Assembly (NCBI GenBank): GCA_903912525.1
Contig: CAIWHK010000040.1
Span: forward strand, 1-64,000
Direction of reading: 5' to 3'
DNA: 64,000 bases
DNA from: an uncultured bacterium
GTDB lineage: Bacteria; Krumholzibacteriota; Krumholzibacteriia; LZORAL124-64-63
Of this stretch, positions 47,194 to 54,871 are shown piece after piece. The stretch's first letter is position 1. Each line of letters begins with the position of its first letter. A model generated the notes under the pieces. It was not told the origin of the DNA. It saw nothing but the letters and a program-made list of their open reading frames with translations, and ran no database searches. Made by a program: the position numbers and the translations under genes.

Positions 47194-47950
47194 CGCCAGG
47201 TTTGACGCCGGACGGCCGCTGGCCGCCGACACAGTACAGGTGCTGGGCGTCTACCGGGACGAACTGCTGCGCTGGAACCGGCAGATCAACCTGGTGTCGC
47301 GACGCAACCCGGAAGCCATCGCCGAGGGATTGATCCGCCAGTGCGTCGGGGCCTTCGATCGATGGTGGGATGCTTCGGGCGCCGAGCTGGTGGGGTCGAC
47401 GGCCACCTTGCGGGTGTTCGACCTCGGCTCGGGCGGCGGCCTGCCGGCCTTCGTCTGGCTGGCGCTGCTGAAAGAGCGGGGCGTGCGGGCGCGCACCACC
47501 CTGGTGGAGCCGCGGGAAAAGCGGGCCTGGTTCCTGGAGCGACTCGGGCGGCTGCGCGGGGCGCCGGAATACGACGTGATCGCGGCCCGCTGGGGCGAGG
47601 CGGCGATCGCGCCTGTCGCCGAAGAATCGGCAATCTTGTTCACGCTCAAGGCTTTGCGGCTGTCCGAATCAGCCATTTTGGGCGGCCTGGCGGTTGCCGC
47701 GGGTGCGCCGCCGCCGCGGCCGGGCGTCGGGATCGACATCGTGCGCTTCCAGCCGACCGAGGGCGTGACGGTCGCCGGGCTGGCCGCGGTCCTGGAGACG
47801 CCGCCCGCGGGCGCCAGGCACGGGGCCGGGTTCTGGAGCTTCGAGTCTCGGGGCTCGCGGTTGCTGGTGCCGGTCCGTGGGGCGCCGGACGCCAGTTATG
47901 GGGCGGGCCTGTTTGTGTCGCGGCATGTCCTGCTTGGTGAACCGGGCTGA
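47177..47950 (+). CDS. rsmG: 16S rRNA (guanine527-N7)-methyltransferase RsmG
   Basis: RsmG (GidB) methylates G527 of 16S rRNA. Of 257 residues, LRWNRQINLVSRRNPEAIAEGLIRQC is the family entry, FDLGSGGGLPAFVWLAL the SAM motif, LVEPREKRAWFLERL the second motif. The C-terminal half is more divergent than usual and lacks an obvious RAxxxL motif, so similarity is strongest in the first 160 residues. It overlaps the mnmG end by 17 bp, and its first codons include a 12-bp duplication (GCCAGGTTTGAC twice). Confidence 0.85.
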   Translation: MKARFDARFDAGRPLAADTVQVLGVYRDELLRWNRQINLVSRRNPEAIAEGLIRQCVGAFDRWWDASGAELVGSTATLRVFDLGSGGGLPAFVWLALLKERGVRARTTLVEPREKRAWFLERLGRLRGAPEYDVIAARWGEAAIAPVAEESAILFTLKALRLSESAILGGLAVAAGAPPPRPGVGIDIVRFQPTEGVTVAGLAAVLETPPAGARHGAGFWSFESRGSRLLVPVRGAPDASYGAGLFVSRHVLLGEPG

Positions 47951-47971
47951 CCGGGGCCGGGGCCCTGAACA

Positions 47972-47987
47972 TGTTCCACGTGGAACA
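47972..47987. promoter_or_regulatory. parS site 1
   Basis: TGTTCCACGTGGAACA, a perfect 16-bp match to the canonical parS palindrome bound by ParB. It lies 22 bp after rsmG and 258 bp before the parA start. Confidence 0.96.
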
Positions 47988-47999
47988 ATGAATGATTGT

Positions 48000-48030
48000 G
48001 AGGGCGGCGCCGAGGGGGTGCCGCCTTTAT
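48000..48030 (+). terminator. Terminator after rsmG
   Basis: GGCGGC and GCCGCC arms around a G-rich loop, followed by TTTATGTTT, between the two parS sites. Confidence 0.6.
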
Positions 48031-48112
48031 GTTTGGGTGACATATCGCCCCGCCCGAACCCGCCGCCGCGACCCGCCGCGACCGTCACTCCACGGCGTCA
48101 CCCCGTCCCCGG

Positions 48113-48128
48113 TGTTCCACGTGGAACA
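48113..48128. promoter_or_regulatory. parS site 2
   Basis: A second perfect TGTTCCACGTGGAACA, 125 bp from the first and 117 bp upstream of the parA start, where ParB binding could also regulate parAB. Confidence 0.96.
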
Positions 48129-48245
48129 TTCCCGGAGGACAACCGGAGGACAACTCCTGGGGCGTCTTGACGCGCCCGGTCGCCCCCCGGTAGATTGTCA
48201 GTTCCGCAGCGCACCCGCGTCCCAACGGAAAGGCAGCCCACCGCC

Positions 48246-49004
48246 GTGACCAAGATCGTGGCCATCTCGAACCAGAAGGGCGGCGTGGGCAAGACCACGA
48301 CGGCCGTCAACCTGGCCGCCAGCCTGGCGGTTGCCGAACGACGGACCCTCCTGCTCGACTTCGACCCGCAGGGCAACGCCTCCAGTGGCGTGGGCGCATC
48401 TGCTGGAGAAAAAACGAGTTATGAGTTTTTGGTCGGCACCGCCGCCTTTGGCGAAGCCGTCCAAACCACCCACCTGCCGTTCCTGGATATCCTCACCACC
48501 GACCGCCGCCTGGCTGGCGCCGAGATCGAACTGGTGGGAGAGGACGACCGCGAAGGCTTTCTCAAGCGGGCCCTGGCGCCCCTGCGCGGCCGCTACGAAT
48601 TCATCCTCATCGACACCCCGCCGTCGCTGGGCCTGCTGACGCTCAACGCGCTGACGGCGGCCGACTCGGTGCTGATCCCCATCCAGTGCGAATACTATGC
48701 GCTGGAGGGACTTAGCCAGCTTTTGAGCACGGTTCAGCTGGTGCAACGGGGCCTCAACCGCGAACTGCGCCTTGAGGGCGTCCTGTTGACGATGTTTGAC
48801 CGTCGCCTGAAGCTGTCCAACCAGGTCGCCGACGAGGCCACCGACTTTTTCGGCGAGATGGTCTACGAGACCCGCATCCCCCGGAACGTGCGCCTGAGCG
48901 AGGCGCCATCGTTCGGGCAGCCGATCTGTCTCTATGATGTGGAGTGCATCGGCTCGCAGTGTTATCTGGACCTCGCCAAGGAAGTCATCGCGGACAACAC
49001 GTGA
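48246..49004 (+). CDS. parA: Chromosome-partitioning ATPase ParA
   Basis: ParA/Soj, 252 residues. The deviant Walker A KGGVGKTTTAVNLAASLA, DFDPQGNASSGVG and IDTPPSLGLLTLNAL are diagnostic; IPIQCEYYALEGLSQLL and RIPRNVRLSEAPSFGQPI complete the family pattern. The start is GTG at 48246 with GGAAAGG upstream. ParA moves ParB-parS complexes after origin replication. It is in operon with parB, 50 nt away. Confidence 0.97.
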   Translation: MTKIVAISNQKGGVGKTTTAVNLAASLAVAERRTLLLDFDPQGNASSGVGASAGEKTSYEFLVGTAAFGEAVQTTHLPFLDILTTDRRLAGAEIELVGEDDREGFLKRALAPLRGRYEFILIDTPPSLGLLTLNALTAADSVLIPIQCEYYALEGLSQLLSTVQLVQRGLNRELRLEGVLLTMFDRRLKLSNQVADEATDFFGEMVYETRIPRNVRLSEAPSFGQPICLYDVECIGSQCYLDLAKEVIADNT

Positions 49005-49054
49005 TCTTGTAATGTGTTGCGGCGCAACGAACAACGCCGCCAAAGGACGTCGCC

Positions 49055-50002
49055 ATGAGCAAGAACCGCGTATTGGGCAAGGGACTCTCGGCACTTATCC
49101 AGGGAGCCGACCTGACGGGCGTTCCACCACGGCCCACCGAGGCGGCCGGCACTGTCGCCAAGCTGCCCCTGGCGAACATCGGCGTGAATCCCGACCAGCC
49201 GCGTAAGATATTCCACGACAACGAGTTGCATGAATTGGCGGAGTCAATCCGCCAGGTCGGCATCCTGCAGCCCGTACTGGTGCGCCACCTGGGACCCGGC
49301 CAGCGCGCTGTACGCGCGCCTGGCGAGGAAGGCAGCGTCGCCCCGCTGGAATACTGTGTGGTCGCCGGCGAGCGGCGCGTGCGCGCGGCGCGCCTGGCCG
49401 GCCTGGTCGAGGTGCCGGCGCTGGTCGTCTCCTATGAGCAGACCGAGGCGCTGAAGGTCGCGCTGCTGGAGAACATCCAGCGCGAGGACCTCGGCCCCAT
49501 CGAAGAAGCGACGGCGTATCGCCAGTTGATGAACGAGTACGGCGCCACGCAGGAAGAGATCGCCGCGATGCTGGGCAAGAGCCGCAGCGGCGTCGCGAAC
49601 CTGCTGCGTCTGCTGACGCTCGAGGAAGAGATCCTCGACCTGCTGCAGGATGGACACCTGTCGACGGGCCACGGCAAGGTGCTGCTCGGGTTGCCGCCCG
49701 GGCCGGCGCGCGTGCAGTTGGCAAAGCTGTGTCGCACGCGCGGACTGAGCGTGCGCGATTGCGAACGTCGCGTGCAGGCCGGCGGCGCGAAGCCGCGCAA
49801 GGGTGCGGCGAAGAAGCGCGCCGCCGCCGGCGATGATCCCGCGCTGCGCGCCCTCGCGTCGCGCGCCGAGTCGGTGTACGGTTCACCGGTGTCGATCGAA
49901 CGCGATGCACGCTCGGGCAAGGGTACGGTGTCAGTGCGATTCTTCTCGGACAACGACCTGATCCGCCTGCTGCAGATCATGGGCGTGGACACGGAGCTGT
50001 GA
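49055..50002 (+). CDS. parB: Chromosome-partitioning protein ParB
   Basis: ParB/Spo0J, 315 residues. The N-terminal CTPase domain has NPDQPRKIF, LAESIRQVGILQPVLVR and the GERRVRAARLAG box; LLENIQREDLGPIEEATAYRQL leads to the HTH (ATQEEIAAMLGKSRSGVANLLRLL). The C-terminal dimer domain ends FFSDNDLIRLLQIMG. An insertion of roughly 18 residues (GPGQRAVRAPGEEGSVAP) splits the strands before the GERR box. Two parS sites lie just upstream of parA. Confidence 0.97.
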   Translation: MSKNRVLGKGLSALIQGADLTGVPPRPTEAAGTVAKLPLANIGVNPDQPRKIFHDNELHELAESIRQVGILQPVLVRHLGPGQRAVRAPGEEGSVAPLEYCVVAGERRVRAARLAGLVEVPALVVSYEQTEALKVALLENIQREDLGPIEEATAYRQLMNEYGATQEEIAAMLGKSRSGVANLLRLLTLEEEILDLLQDGHLSTGHGKVLLGLPPGPARVQLAKLCRTRGLSVRDCERRVQAGGAKPRKGAAKKRAAAGDDPALRALASRAESVYGSPVSIERDARSGKGTVSVRFFSDNDLIRLLQIMGVDTEL

Positions 50003-50043
50003 GGACGACGGCCACATGAGCGTCAAGTGAGCAAACTGGTGGC

Positions 50044-51447
50044 ATGACCAAACTGGCGAAATGGGTTGGCCGCGTGCTGCTCCTGCGCCTGCTGCTGTGG
50101 GTGCTGGTCGCCGCGTCGCTGGCGTTCATCGTCGCCACGCTGGTCGAGCTCAACGGCGACTACCTGGCCACCGGCTCGCTGCCCGGCCTGCTCGAGGCCG
50201 AATGGCATCGCGGCCACATCCTGCGCGACATCTTCGGCAGCGGCGTCTTCCAGTTCCTGATCCTGATCGTCGGCTGGAGCTCGTACTTCCGCCTGCGCAC
50301 GCGCGAGCTGGGCCAACTGCGCCTGCGCCGCTCCGAGCAGAAGTACCGCAACATCATCAACCACGCCGGCGAGGCCATCTTCCTGCTGGATGACCGCGGC
50401 CGCGTGCTGGAGTGGAACAAGAAGTCCGAGGACCTCTTCCACCAGCCGCGCCGCAACGTGCTGGGCCACCGGCTGCAGGACGTGGTGCCGCAGCTGGCCC
50501 TGGACGCCGAGCAGATCTTTGCCGACGTCGTCAAGGCGCACCGCAGCCTGGCCTTCGAATTGACGCTGCCGATCGAGGGCGCCGCGCCGCGCCAGTTGAC
50601 GATGATCTTCTCGGGCGTGCTTCCGGGCGGCGGGCCGCTGGCCGACAAGGAGATGACGTTCGTCGTCATCGCGCGCGACATCACTTCCGAGAAGCAGTTC
50701 GAGAGCCGCCTCAGCGAAACCGAGAAGCTGGTGGGCATCGGCCAGCTGGCGGCCGGCATTGCGCACCAGCTGAATACGCCGCTGGGCGCTATCCTGTTGT
50801 CGGCGCAGATGCTCGAGGATGCGGCGCGCACCGAGGACGAACAGGACGACATCCGCCGCATCATCCGGCAGACCGAGCAGTGCCGCGGCATCATCAAGGG
50901 GCTGCTGAACTTTGCGCGGCCGACCGGCACCGAGCGCGGGCGCCTGGACCTGGCCGAGACCGTGCGCGACACCGTCTACCTGATGGAGAAGAACCTGACG
51001 GTGGCGGGCGTCGAGGTGGTCGTGACGGCGACGACCGAACCGTGGGTCTTCGGCAACCGCAACGAACTGGAGCAGGTGATCTTCAACCTGCTGGTCAACG
51101 CGATGGATGCGCTGGAAGCCGGCGGCAAGGGCGGGCGCGTGGACCTCGAGGTGGCCGATGGCGGCTCCGGCGAGCTGCGCCTGACCATCGCTGACAACGG
51201 CTCGGGCATTCCCGCGGCCACGCGCGCGAACATCTTCCTGCCGTTCTTCACGACGAAGGACTACGGCAAGGGGACGGGTCTGGGGCTGTCGATCGTCGCG
51301 CGCATCGTGCACGAGCACGGCGGGCGCATCGAACTGCGCGAGCAAAGCGGCCACGGCGCTATCTTCGACGTGTGGCTGCCGCGCGCGCGCGAGGGCAGCA
51401 AGCATGTCGCGTTGATCGAGGACGGCGACGGCGAGACGGATATCTAG
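50044..51447 (+). CDS. PAS-domain sensor histidine kinase
   Basis: A 467-residue membrane kinase. Two helices lie at about 10-33 and 70-85 with a short extracytoplasmic loop. A PAS domain follows (about 97-215; IINHAGEAIFLLDDRGRVLEWNKKSEDLF). The dimerisation helix has the phospho-acceptor His in AAGIAHQLNTPLGAI (about residue 240). The ATPase domain has N box NLLVNAMDALEAGG, G1 DNGSGIP, F box FLPFFTTK and G2 GTGLGLSI. No response regulator gene is adjacent. It sits between parB and the M23-bactofilin pair. Confidence 0.92.
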   Translation: MTKLAKWVGRVLLLRLLLWVLVAASLAFIVATLVELNGDYLATGSLPGLLEAEWHRGHILRDIFGSGVFQFLILIVGWSSYFRLRTRELGQLRLRRSEQKYRNIINHAGEAIFLLDDRGRVLEWNKKSEDLFHQPRRNVLGHRLQDVVPQLALDAEQIFADVVKAHRSLAFELTLPIEGAAPRQLTMIFSGVLPGGGPLADKEMTFVVIARDITSEKQFESRLSETEKLVGIGQLAAGIAHQLNTPLGAILLSAQMLEDAARTEDEQDDIRRIIRQTEQCRGIIKGLLNFARPTGTERGRLDLAETVRDTVYLMEKNLTVAGVEVVVTATTEPWVFGNRNELEQVIFNLLVNAMDALEAGGKGGRVDLEVADGGSGELRLTIADNGSGIPAATRANIFLPFFTTKDYGKGTGLGLSIVARIVHEHGGRIELREQSGHGAIFDVWLPRAREGSKHVALIEDGDGETDI

Positions 51448-51492
51448 GCGGTTTCCCGGCCCGCGGGCAACGCCGGCGAAGGAGGAGGGACC

Positions 51493-52305
51493 ATGCGCTT
51501 TCCCGGACGCACCCGCGTGACGGTGATCGACGAGAAGACCGGCACCCCGTGCCGCGAGTTCTGCGTCTCGCGCACGGTCATGCTGCTGGTGCTGGGCGCG
51601 CTCGTGGTGCTGGCCCTGGTGGTCGTACTGATGGCGCTGGAAGTCGCCTCGCACCGCGACCAGACCGCGACCATCAAAAAACTGGACCAACAACTGGCCG
51701 ATGCGAAGCTCGACGCCCTGAGCGCGCACGTTGCGAAGGCCGAACTGGAGCAGTCGCGCCGGCTGCAGAAGCAACTGCTCGAGATGCTCGGCGTGCCCAA
51801 GCCCGACTCGTCCGTCAGCGACATCGCCGACACGGTGGCGGGCGTGCCGGCCAGCCGCGCCCGGACGCCGCTGACCACGTCGGCCGACGGGACGACCATC
51901 CCAAACCGGCCACCCTCGCGCTGGCCCGCGACCGGGGTCATCGTCGAAGGGTTCGCGAAGGGCGACGCCGCGAACGACATCGAACCGCACCTGGGCGTCG
52001 ACATCGCGGGCGTGGCCGACCAGCCGGTGTTCACGGTGGCCGAGGGCATCGTCGAGTTCATCGGCAAGGACGACGTGCTCGGCAACCACGTCGAGATCCG
52101 CCACGGTCCCGACTGGCTGACCATCTACGGGCACTGCAACAAGATCCTGGTCGGCCCGGGGATGCACGTGCGCGCCGGCGAACAGGTGGCGAAGATGGGC
52201 CGCACCGGCCGCGCCACCTCGACGCAGCTCCATTTCGAAGTGTGGCAACAGGGCGAACCGGTGGACCCGCGGAAACTTATTGCTGGCGACCCGGCGCCCA
52301 GGTAA
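51493..52305 (+). CDS. Membrane-anchored M23 (LytM)-like protein, probably lacking full catalytic site
   Basis: An N-terminal membrane helix (TVMLLVLGALVVLALVVVLM, about 29-50), a coiled coil (about 55-100) and a C-terminal LytM domain (about 150-265). Zn ligands appear in HLGVDIAG (H-xxx-D) and the LHFE His; the catalytic YGH is present. The usual HxH pair reads QLH, so the first His is Gln. LytM proteins with such changes often act as regulators of cell-wall amidases rather than enzymes. It lies directly before a bactofilin gene; M23 peptidase-bactofilin pairs shape the cell wall in several bacteria. Confidence 0.88.
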   Translation: MRFPGRTRVTVIDEKTGTPCREFCVSRTVMLLVLGALVVLALVVVLMALEVASHRDQTATIKKLDQQLADAKLDALSAHVAKAELEQSRRLQKQLLEMLGVPKPDSSVSDIADTVAGVPASRARTPLTTSADGTTIPNRPPSRWPATGVIVEGFAKGDAANDIEPHLGVDIAGVADQPVFTVAEGIVEFIGKDDVLGNHVEIRHGPDWLTIYGHCNKILVGPGMHVRAGEQVAKMGRTGRATSTQLHFEVWQQGEPVDPRKLIAGDPAPR

Positions 52306-52361
52306 GGCATAGTACCCCCATCGTCCCGACGACCACCGCCGGGAGCCCAAGGAGGACGTCC

Positions 52362-52799
52362 ATGTTCGGGAAAGAACCGGAAAATCAGGTCATCGCCGGC
52401 GGCCAGACCTCGATCATCGCGCAGGGCTGCAAGTTCGACGGCAAGATCGACGTCCGCGGCACGCTGCGGATCGAGGGCGAGTACCGGGGCACCATTGGCA
52501 CCCCCGAGAGCCTGGTCATCGGCAAGACCGGCGTCGTGCACGCCAACTGCAACGTGAAGAACGCCATCATCGGCGGCCAGCTGTTCGGCAACATCATCGC
52601 CGAGAACAAGATCGAGCTGCAGAGCGGCTCCCACGTCGAGGGCGACATCAAGACCAAGCGCCTGGTCATCGACGAGGGCGTCTTCTTCGAGGGCAACTGC
52701 TCGATGGGCGCCGGCACGAAGCGCACGCCGCTGGCAGGCGAGGCGCCGGCTGCGGCCGCGGCCGCTTCGGGGCAGTCGGTGGAGCCGTTGCGGAAGTAG
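52362..52799 (+). CDS. Bactofilin
   Basis: A 145-residue cytoskeletal protein. The beta-helical core has short repeats typical of DUF583/bactofilin: IIAQGCKFDGKIDVRGTLRI, EGEYRGTI, ESLVIGKTGVVHANCNVKNA, GQLFGNIIAENKIELQ, GSHVEGDIKTKRLVIDEGV, FFEGNCSMG. The tail is Ala-rich. Bactofilins polymerise without nucleotide and localise wall enzymes. It has a GGAGG ribosome site and follows the M23 gene by 56 nt. A TTGCGCCGGCGCAA palindrome touches its stop codon. Confidence 0.94.
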   Translation: MFGKEPENQVIAGGQTSIIAQGCKFDGKIDVRGTLRIEGEYRGTIGTPESLVIGKTGVVHANCNVKNAIIGGQLFGNIIAENKIELQSGSHVEGDIKTKRLVIDEGVFFEGNCSMGAGTKRTPLAGEAPAAAAAASGQSVEPLRK

Positions 52800-52813
52800 T
52801 TGCGCCGGCGCAA
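52800..52813. repeat. TTGCGCCGGCGCAA palindrome
   Basis: A perfect 14-bp palindrome beginning at the base after the bactofilin stop codon. Confidence 0.85.
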
Positions 52814-52846
52814 GTGCGGGCGGCGTGATGCATGGCAACAAAGAAG

Positions 52847-52877
52847 ACACCCCGGCGCCGTCCGGGGTGTTTTCGTT
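52847..52877 (+). terminator. Terminator after bactofilin
   Basis: ACACCCCGG / CCGGGGTGT (9-bp perfect stem, 6-nt loop) followed by TTTCGTT. Confidence 0.85.
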
Positions 52878-52908
52878 CCGGCCGCGGCCGGGAAACCGGG
52901 AGTGAACG

Positions 52909-53259
52909 ATGACCAGCTGCGGCAAGCGCATCCTCGAACGCGACGGCCACTTCATGAACATCGCCGACGCCTCGGACGGCAAGTTGATCCTGCTGATCAC
53001 GACCACCGAGGCCGGCATCGCCGACGGTTTCACCATCGGCCTGAACCCCGCCTCGCTGGCCGACCTGCGCGCGGCCGCGCATGCGGGCACGTTCACGTGG
53101 GAGAATCGCGACGGCTCGCTCCGCATCGAGGGCCACGAAACGGGCTGGATACTGGTGTTCGCGATGACCTCGCCGCCGTACTCGCGTGCCCAGATCACCC
53201 TGACGGCAACCGAGACAGCGCACTTCCGGGCCGAGATCCTCGGCGGGTCGGTCCATTGA
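52909..53259 (+). CDS. Hypothetical small protein
   Basis: A 116-residue protein without signal peptide or membrane segment. It has alternating beta-like strands (LILLITTTEAGIADGFTIGL, GSLRIEGHETGWILVFAM, AQITLTATETAHFRAEIL) resembling a small beta-sandwich. I do not recognise a family. Its TGA stop overlaps the TTG start of the following ADP-ribosylglycohydrolase gene, so the two are probably expressed together and might act together. Confidence 0.7.
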   Translation: MTSCGKRILERDGHFMNIADASDGKLILLITTTEAGIADGFTIGLNPASLADLRAAAHAGTFTWENRDGSLRIEGHETGWILVFAMTSPPYSRAQITLTATETAHFRAEILGGSVH

Positions 53260-54218
53260 GCGCGCCGCGCGATCCCGCACTTGCGCCGGCGCAAGTTTCC
53301 CGCGCCCAGGCTGCTCTCATCGCCCACCTCTCGGGCGACGCACTCGGTTCGCTTGTAGAATTCGTGCCCGTCGCGGAGATCCATCGCGTCTACCCCGACG
53401 GCGTCCGCGCCATGGCCGACGGCGGCACCTTCAAGACCCTGGCTGGCCAACCCACCGACGACGGCGAGATGACCCTCGCCCTGGCCCGTTCGCTGGTCGA
53501 GCGCGGCGCCTACGACGCGGCCCACGCCAAGGCCGCCTACCTGCGCTGGATCAACTCAAACCCGTTCGACCGCGGCACCACCATCGCCAACGCGCTGGCC
53601 GGCGTGCCGACGCCAAACAGTCAGGCCAACGGCGCGTTGATGCGCGTGGCGCCCATCGGCATCTTCGGCGCCCGCCGCGCCACCCTGGATGAGGTCGCCA
53701 CCTGGGCCGAGCGCGACGCCGCGATCACCCACCCGCACCTGGTCTGCCGGCAGGCGAACGCGCTCTACGCGATGGCCATCGCGCATGCGATCAAAACGGG
53801 CCCAACGCCGGCCGAGCTCCACGATTTCATCAGCGCGCAGGCGGCCGCGCGCAGCGTCGACCCGTCTTTGACGGAAGTCATCGCGCTTTCAACCACCCAG
53901 CCGCCGGCCACTTACACCGAGCAGATCGGCTGGGTGCTCATCGCGTTTCACAATGTGCTGTGGCAACTGCTTCATGCGCCGTCGCTGGAGGAGGGGATCG
54001 TCGGCACGATCATGCGCGGCGGCGATACCGACACGAATGCGGCGATTGCGGGGGCTTTGCTGGGCTCTGTGTACGGTATGCACGCGGTGCCGGAACGCTG
54101 GACGACCACGCTGGCGAACTGCCGCGCGGATCAGGGCGAGCCGCGGTCGTCGCGGCGCCGTCCGCCGGAGTACTGGCCGGTCGATGCGCTGGAGTTGGCG
54201 GCGAAGCTGCTTGGCTGA
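53256..54218 (+). CDS. ADP-ribosylglycohydrolase-family protein
   Basis: The DraG/ARH family removes ADP-ribose from proteins, nucleic acids or small molecules. The 320-residue protein has the entry AALIAHLSGDALGSLVEF, metal site TDDGEMTLALA, NGALMRVAPIGIF, and the second metal site GGDTDTNAAIAGALLGSVYG. The TTG start at 53256 overlaps the previous stop (TTGA). A palindrome encodes LAPAQV at residues 9-14, directly before the conserved domain. No ADP-ribosyltransferase partner is recognisable nearby; the preceding 116-residue protein is the only coupled gene. Confidence 0.88.
   Translation: MSAPRDPALAPAQVSRAQAALIAHLSGDALGSLVEFVPVAEIHRVYPDGVRAMADGGTFKTLAGQPTDDGEMTLALARSLVERGAYDAAHAKAAYLRWINSNPFDRGTTIANALAGVPTPNSQANGALMRVAPIGIFGARRATLDEVATWAERDAAITHPHLVCRQANALYAMAIAHAIKTGPTPAELHDFISAQAAARSVDPSLTEVIALSTTQPPATYTEQIGWVLIAFHNVLWQLLHAPSLEEGIVGTIMRGGDTDTNAAIAGALLGSVYGMHAVPERWTTTLANCRADQGEPRSSRRRPPEYWPVDALELAAKLLG
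53279..53296. repeat. ACTTGCGCCGGCGCAAGT palindrome at the ADP-ribosylglycohydrolase N-terminus
   Basis: A perfect 18-bp palindrome starting 23 nt into the gene and read as ALAPAQV. Confidence 0.9.
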
Positions 54219-54244
54219 GGGCGCGCGGTGATGTCGTGGCGGGA

Positions 54245-54322
54245 GATGGTTGATCTATCAACCAATTTTCGAAGCCGAAAGGCTCCTTTGGGCGGTGAGA
54301 AATAGTTGATAGATCAACCATC
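54245..54322. repeat. Long hairpin element with GAAA-tipped core
   Basis: Perfect 18-nt arms at 54245-54262 (GATGGTTGATCTATCAAC) and 54305-54322 enclose a 42-nt core. The core contains AGCC-GAAA-GGCT at 54273-54284 and TTTC/GAAA pairing outside it. The core differs from the CTATCCGCAG class, but the arm resembles the outer arm of copy B (TGGTTGATCCATCAA). Confidence 0.9.
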
Positions 54323-54368
54323 CGCCGCAAAGACATGTGTGTTCCGCAGCGGCCAGACCAAAACCGGC

Positions 54369-54386
54369 ACTTGCGCCGGCGCAAGT
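54369..54386. repeat. ACTTGCGCCGGCGCAAGT palindrome
   Basis: A perfect 18-bp palindrome in the intergenic region, 46 bp after the long hairpin. Confidence 0.9.
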
Positions 54387-54420
54387 CGCCGAACCGGGCA
54401 CCGGTCGCACGCGGCCGGCT

Positions 54421-54711
54421 TCAGTCCTGGTCGTCCCGGGGATACAGCGTGTTGAGAAGCTCATAGGTCAGTTGGAAGACGGCCTCCGCGGCCGGCGGCG
54501 GATCGGCCTGGGGGTGGCAGAGCAAGAGCCCCGTGATTCGCTGCGTTTCCTCCGGGGTGATGTCGGCCACGATGCGACCATCCTCGCCGATCAACTGCCG
54601 CAAGACCGCCATGTCGCGCCACCAACCGGACTTGAAGAACGCGCGACACGAATCCCGCCCCGCCAAGGCGAGCACAGAATCAAGAAGGGCGACCGTTTCG
54701 TCTCTTCCCAC
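54421..54711 (-). CDS. Hypothetical protein
   Basis: A 96-residue soluble, mostly helical protein (FFKSGWWRDMAVLRQLIGED, ITPEETQRITGLLLC, AEAVFQLTYELLNTLYPRDD). I do not recognise a family. The GTG start at 54711 follows AAGGGG at about 5 nt. It stands alone on the minus strand between two plus-strand genes. Confidence 0.6.
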   Translation of the reverse strand: MGRDETVALLDSVLALAGRDSCRAFFKSGWWRDMAVLRQLIGEDGRIVADITPEETQRITGLLLCHPQADPPPAAEAVFQLTYELLNTLYPRDDQD

Positions 54712-54871
54712 GCGCGCCCCTTCGCGTTGGCAAAGCGCCCTCGCCTCTCACCGTGAGCCGCCATGATCGACACTACAATACCACGGGGCGGGCGCCGCGA
54801 CAGCCGCGCGGCTCTTGACGCGCACCCCGCCGCCGTGGTCCCATCCCATCCAACGGGGGAGGTCTCATACC

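Larger units (their letters stand above)
54219..54420. other. Intergenic region with hairpin element and palindrome
   Basis: A 202-bp gap between convergent genes. It contains the long hairpin at 54245-54322 and the palindrome at 54369-54386, and nothing else recognised. Confidence 0.5.
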
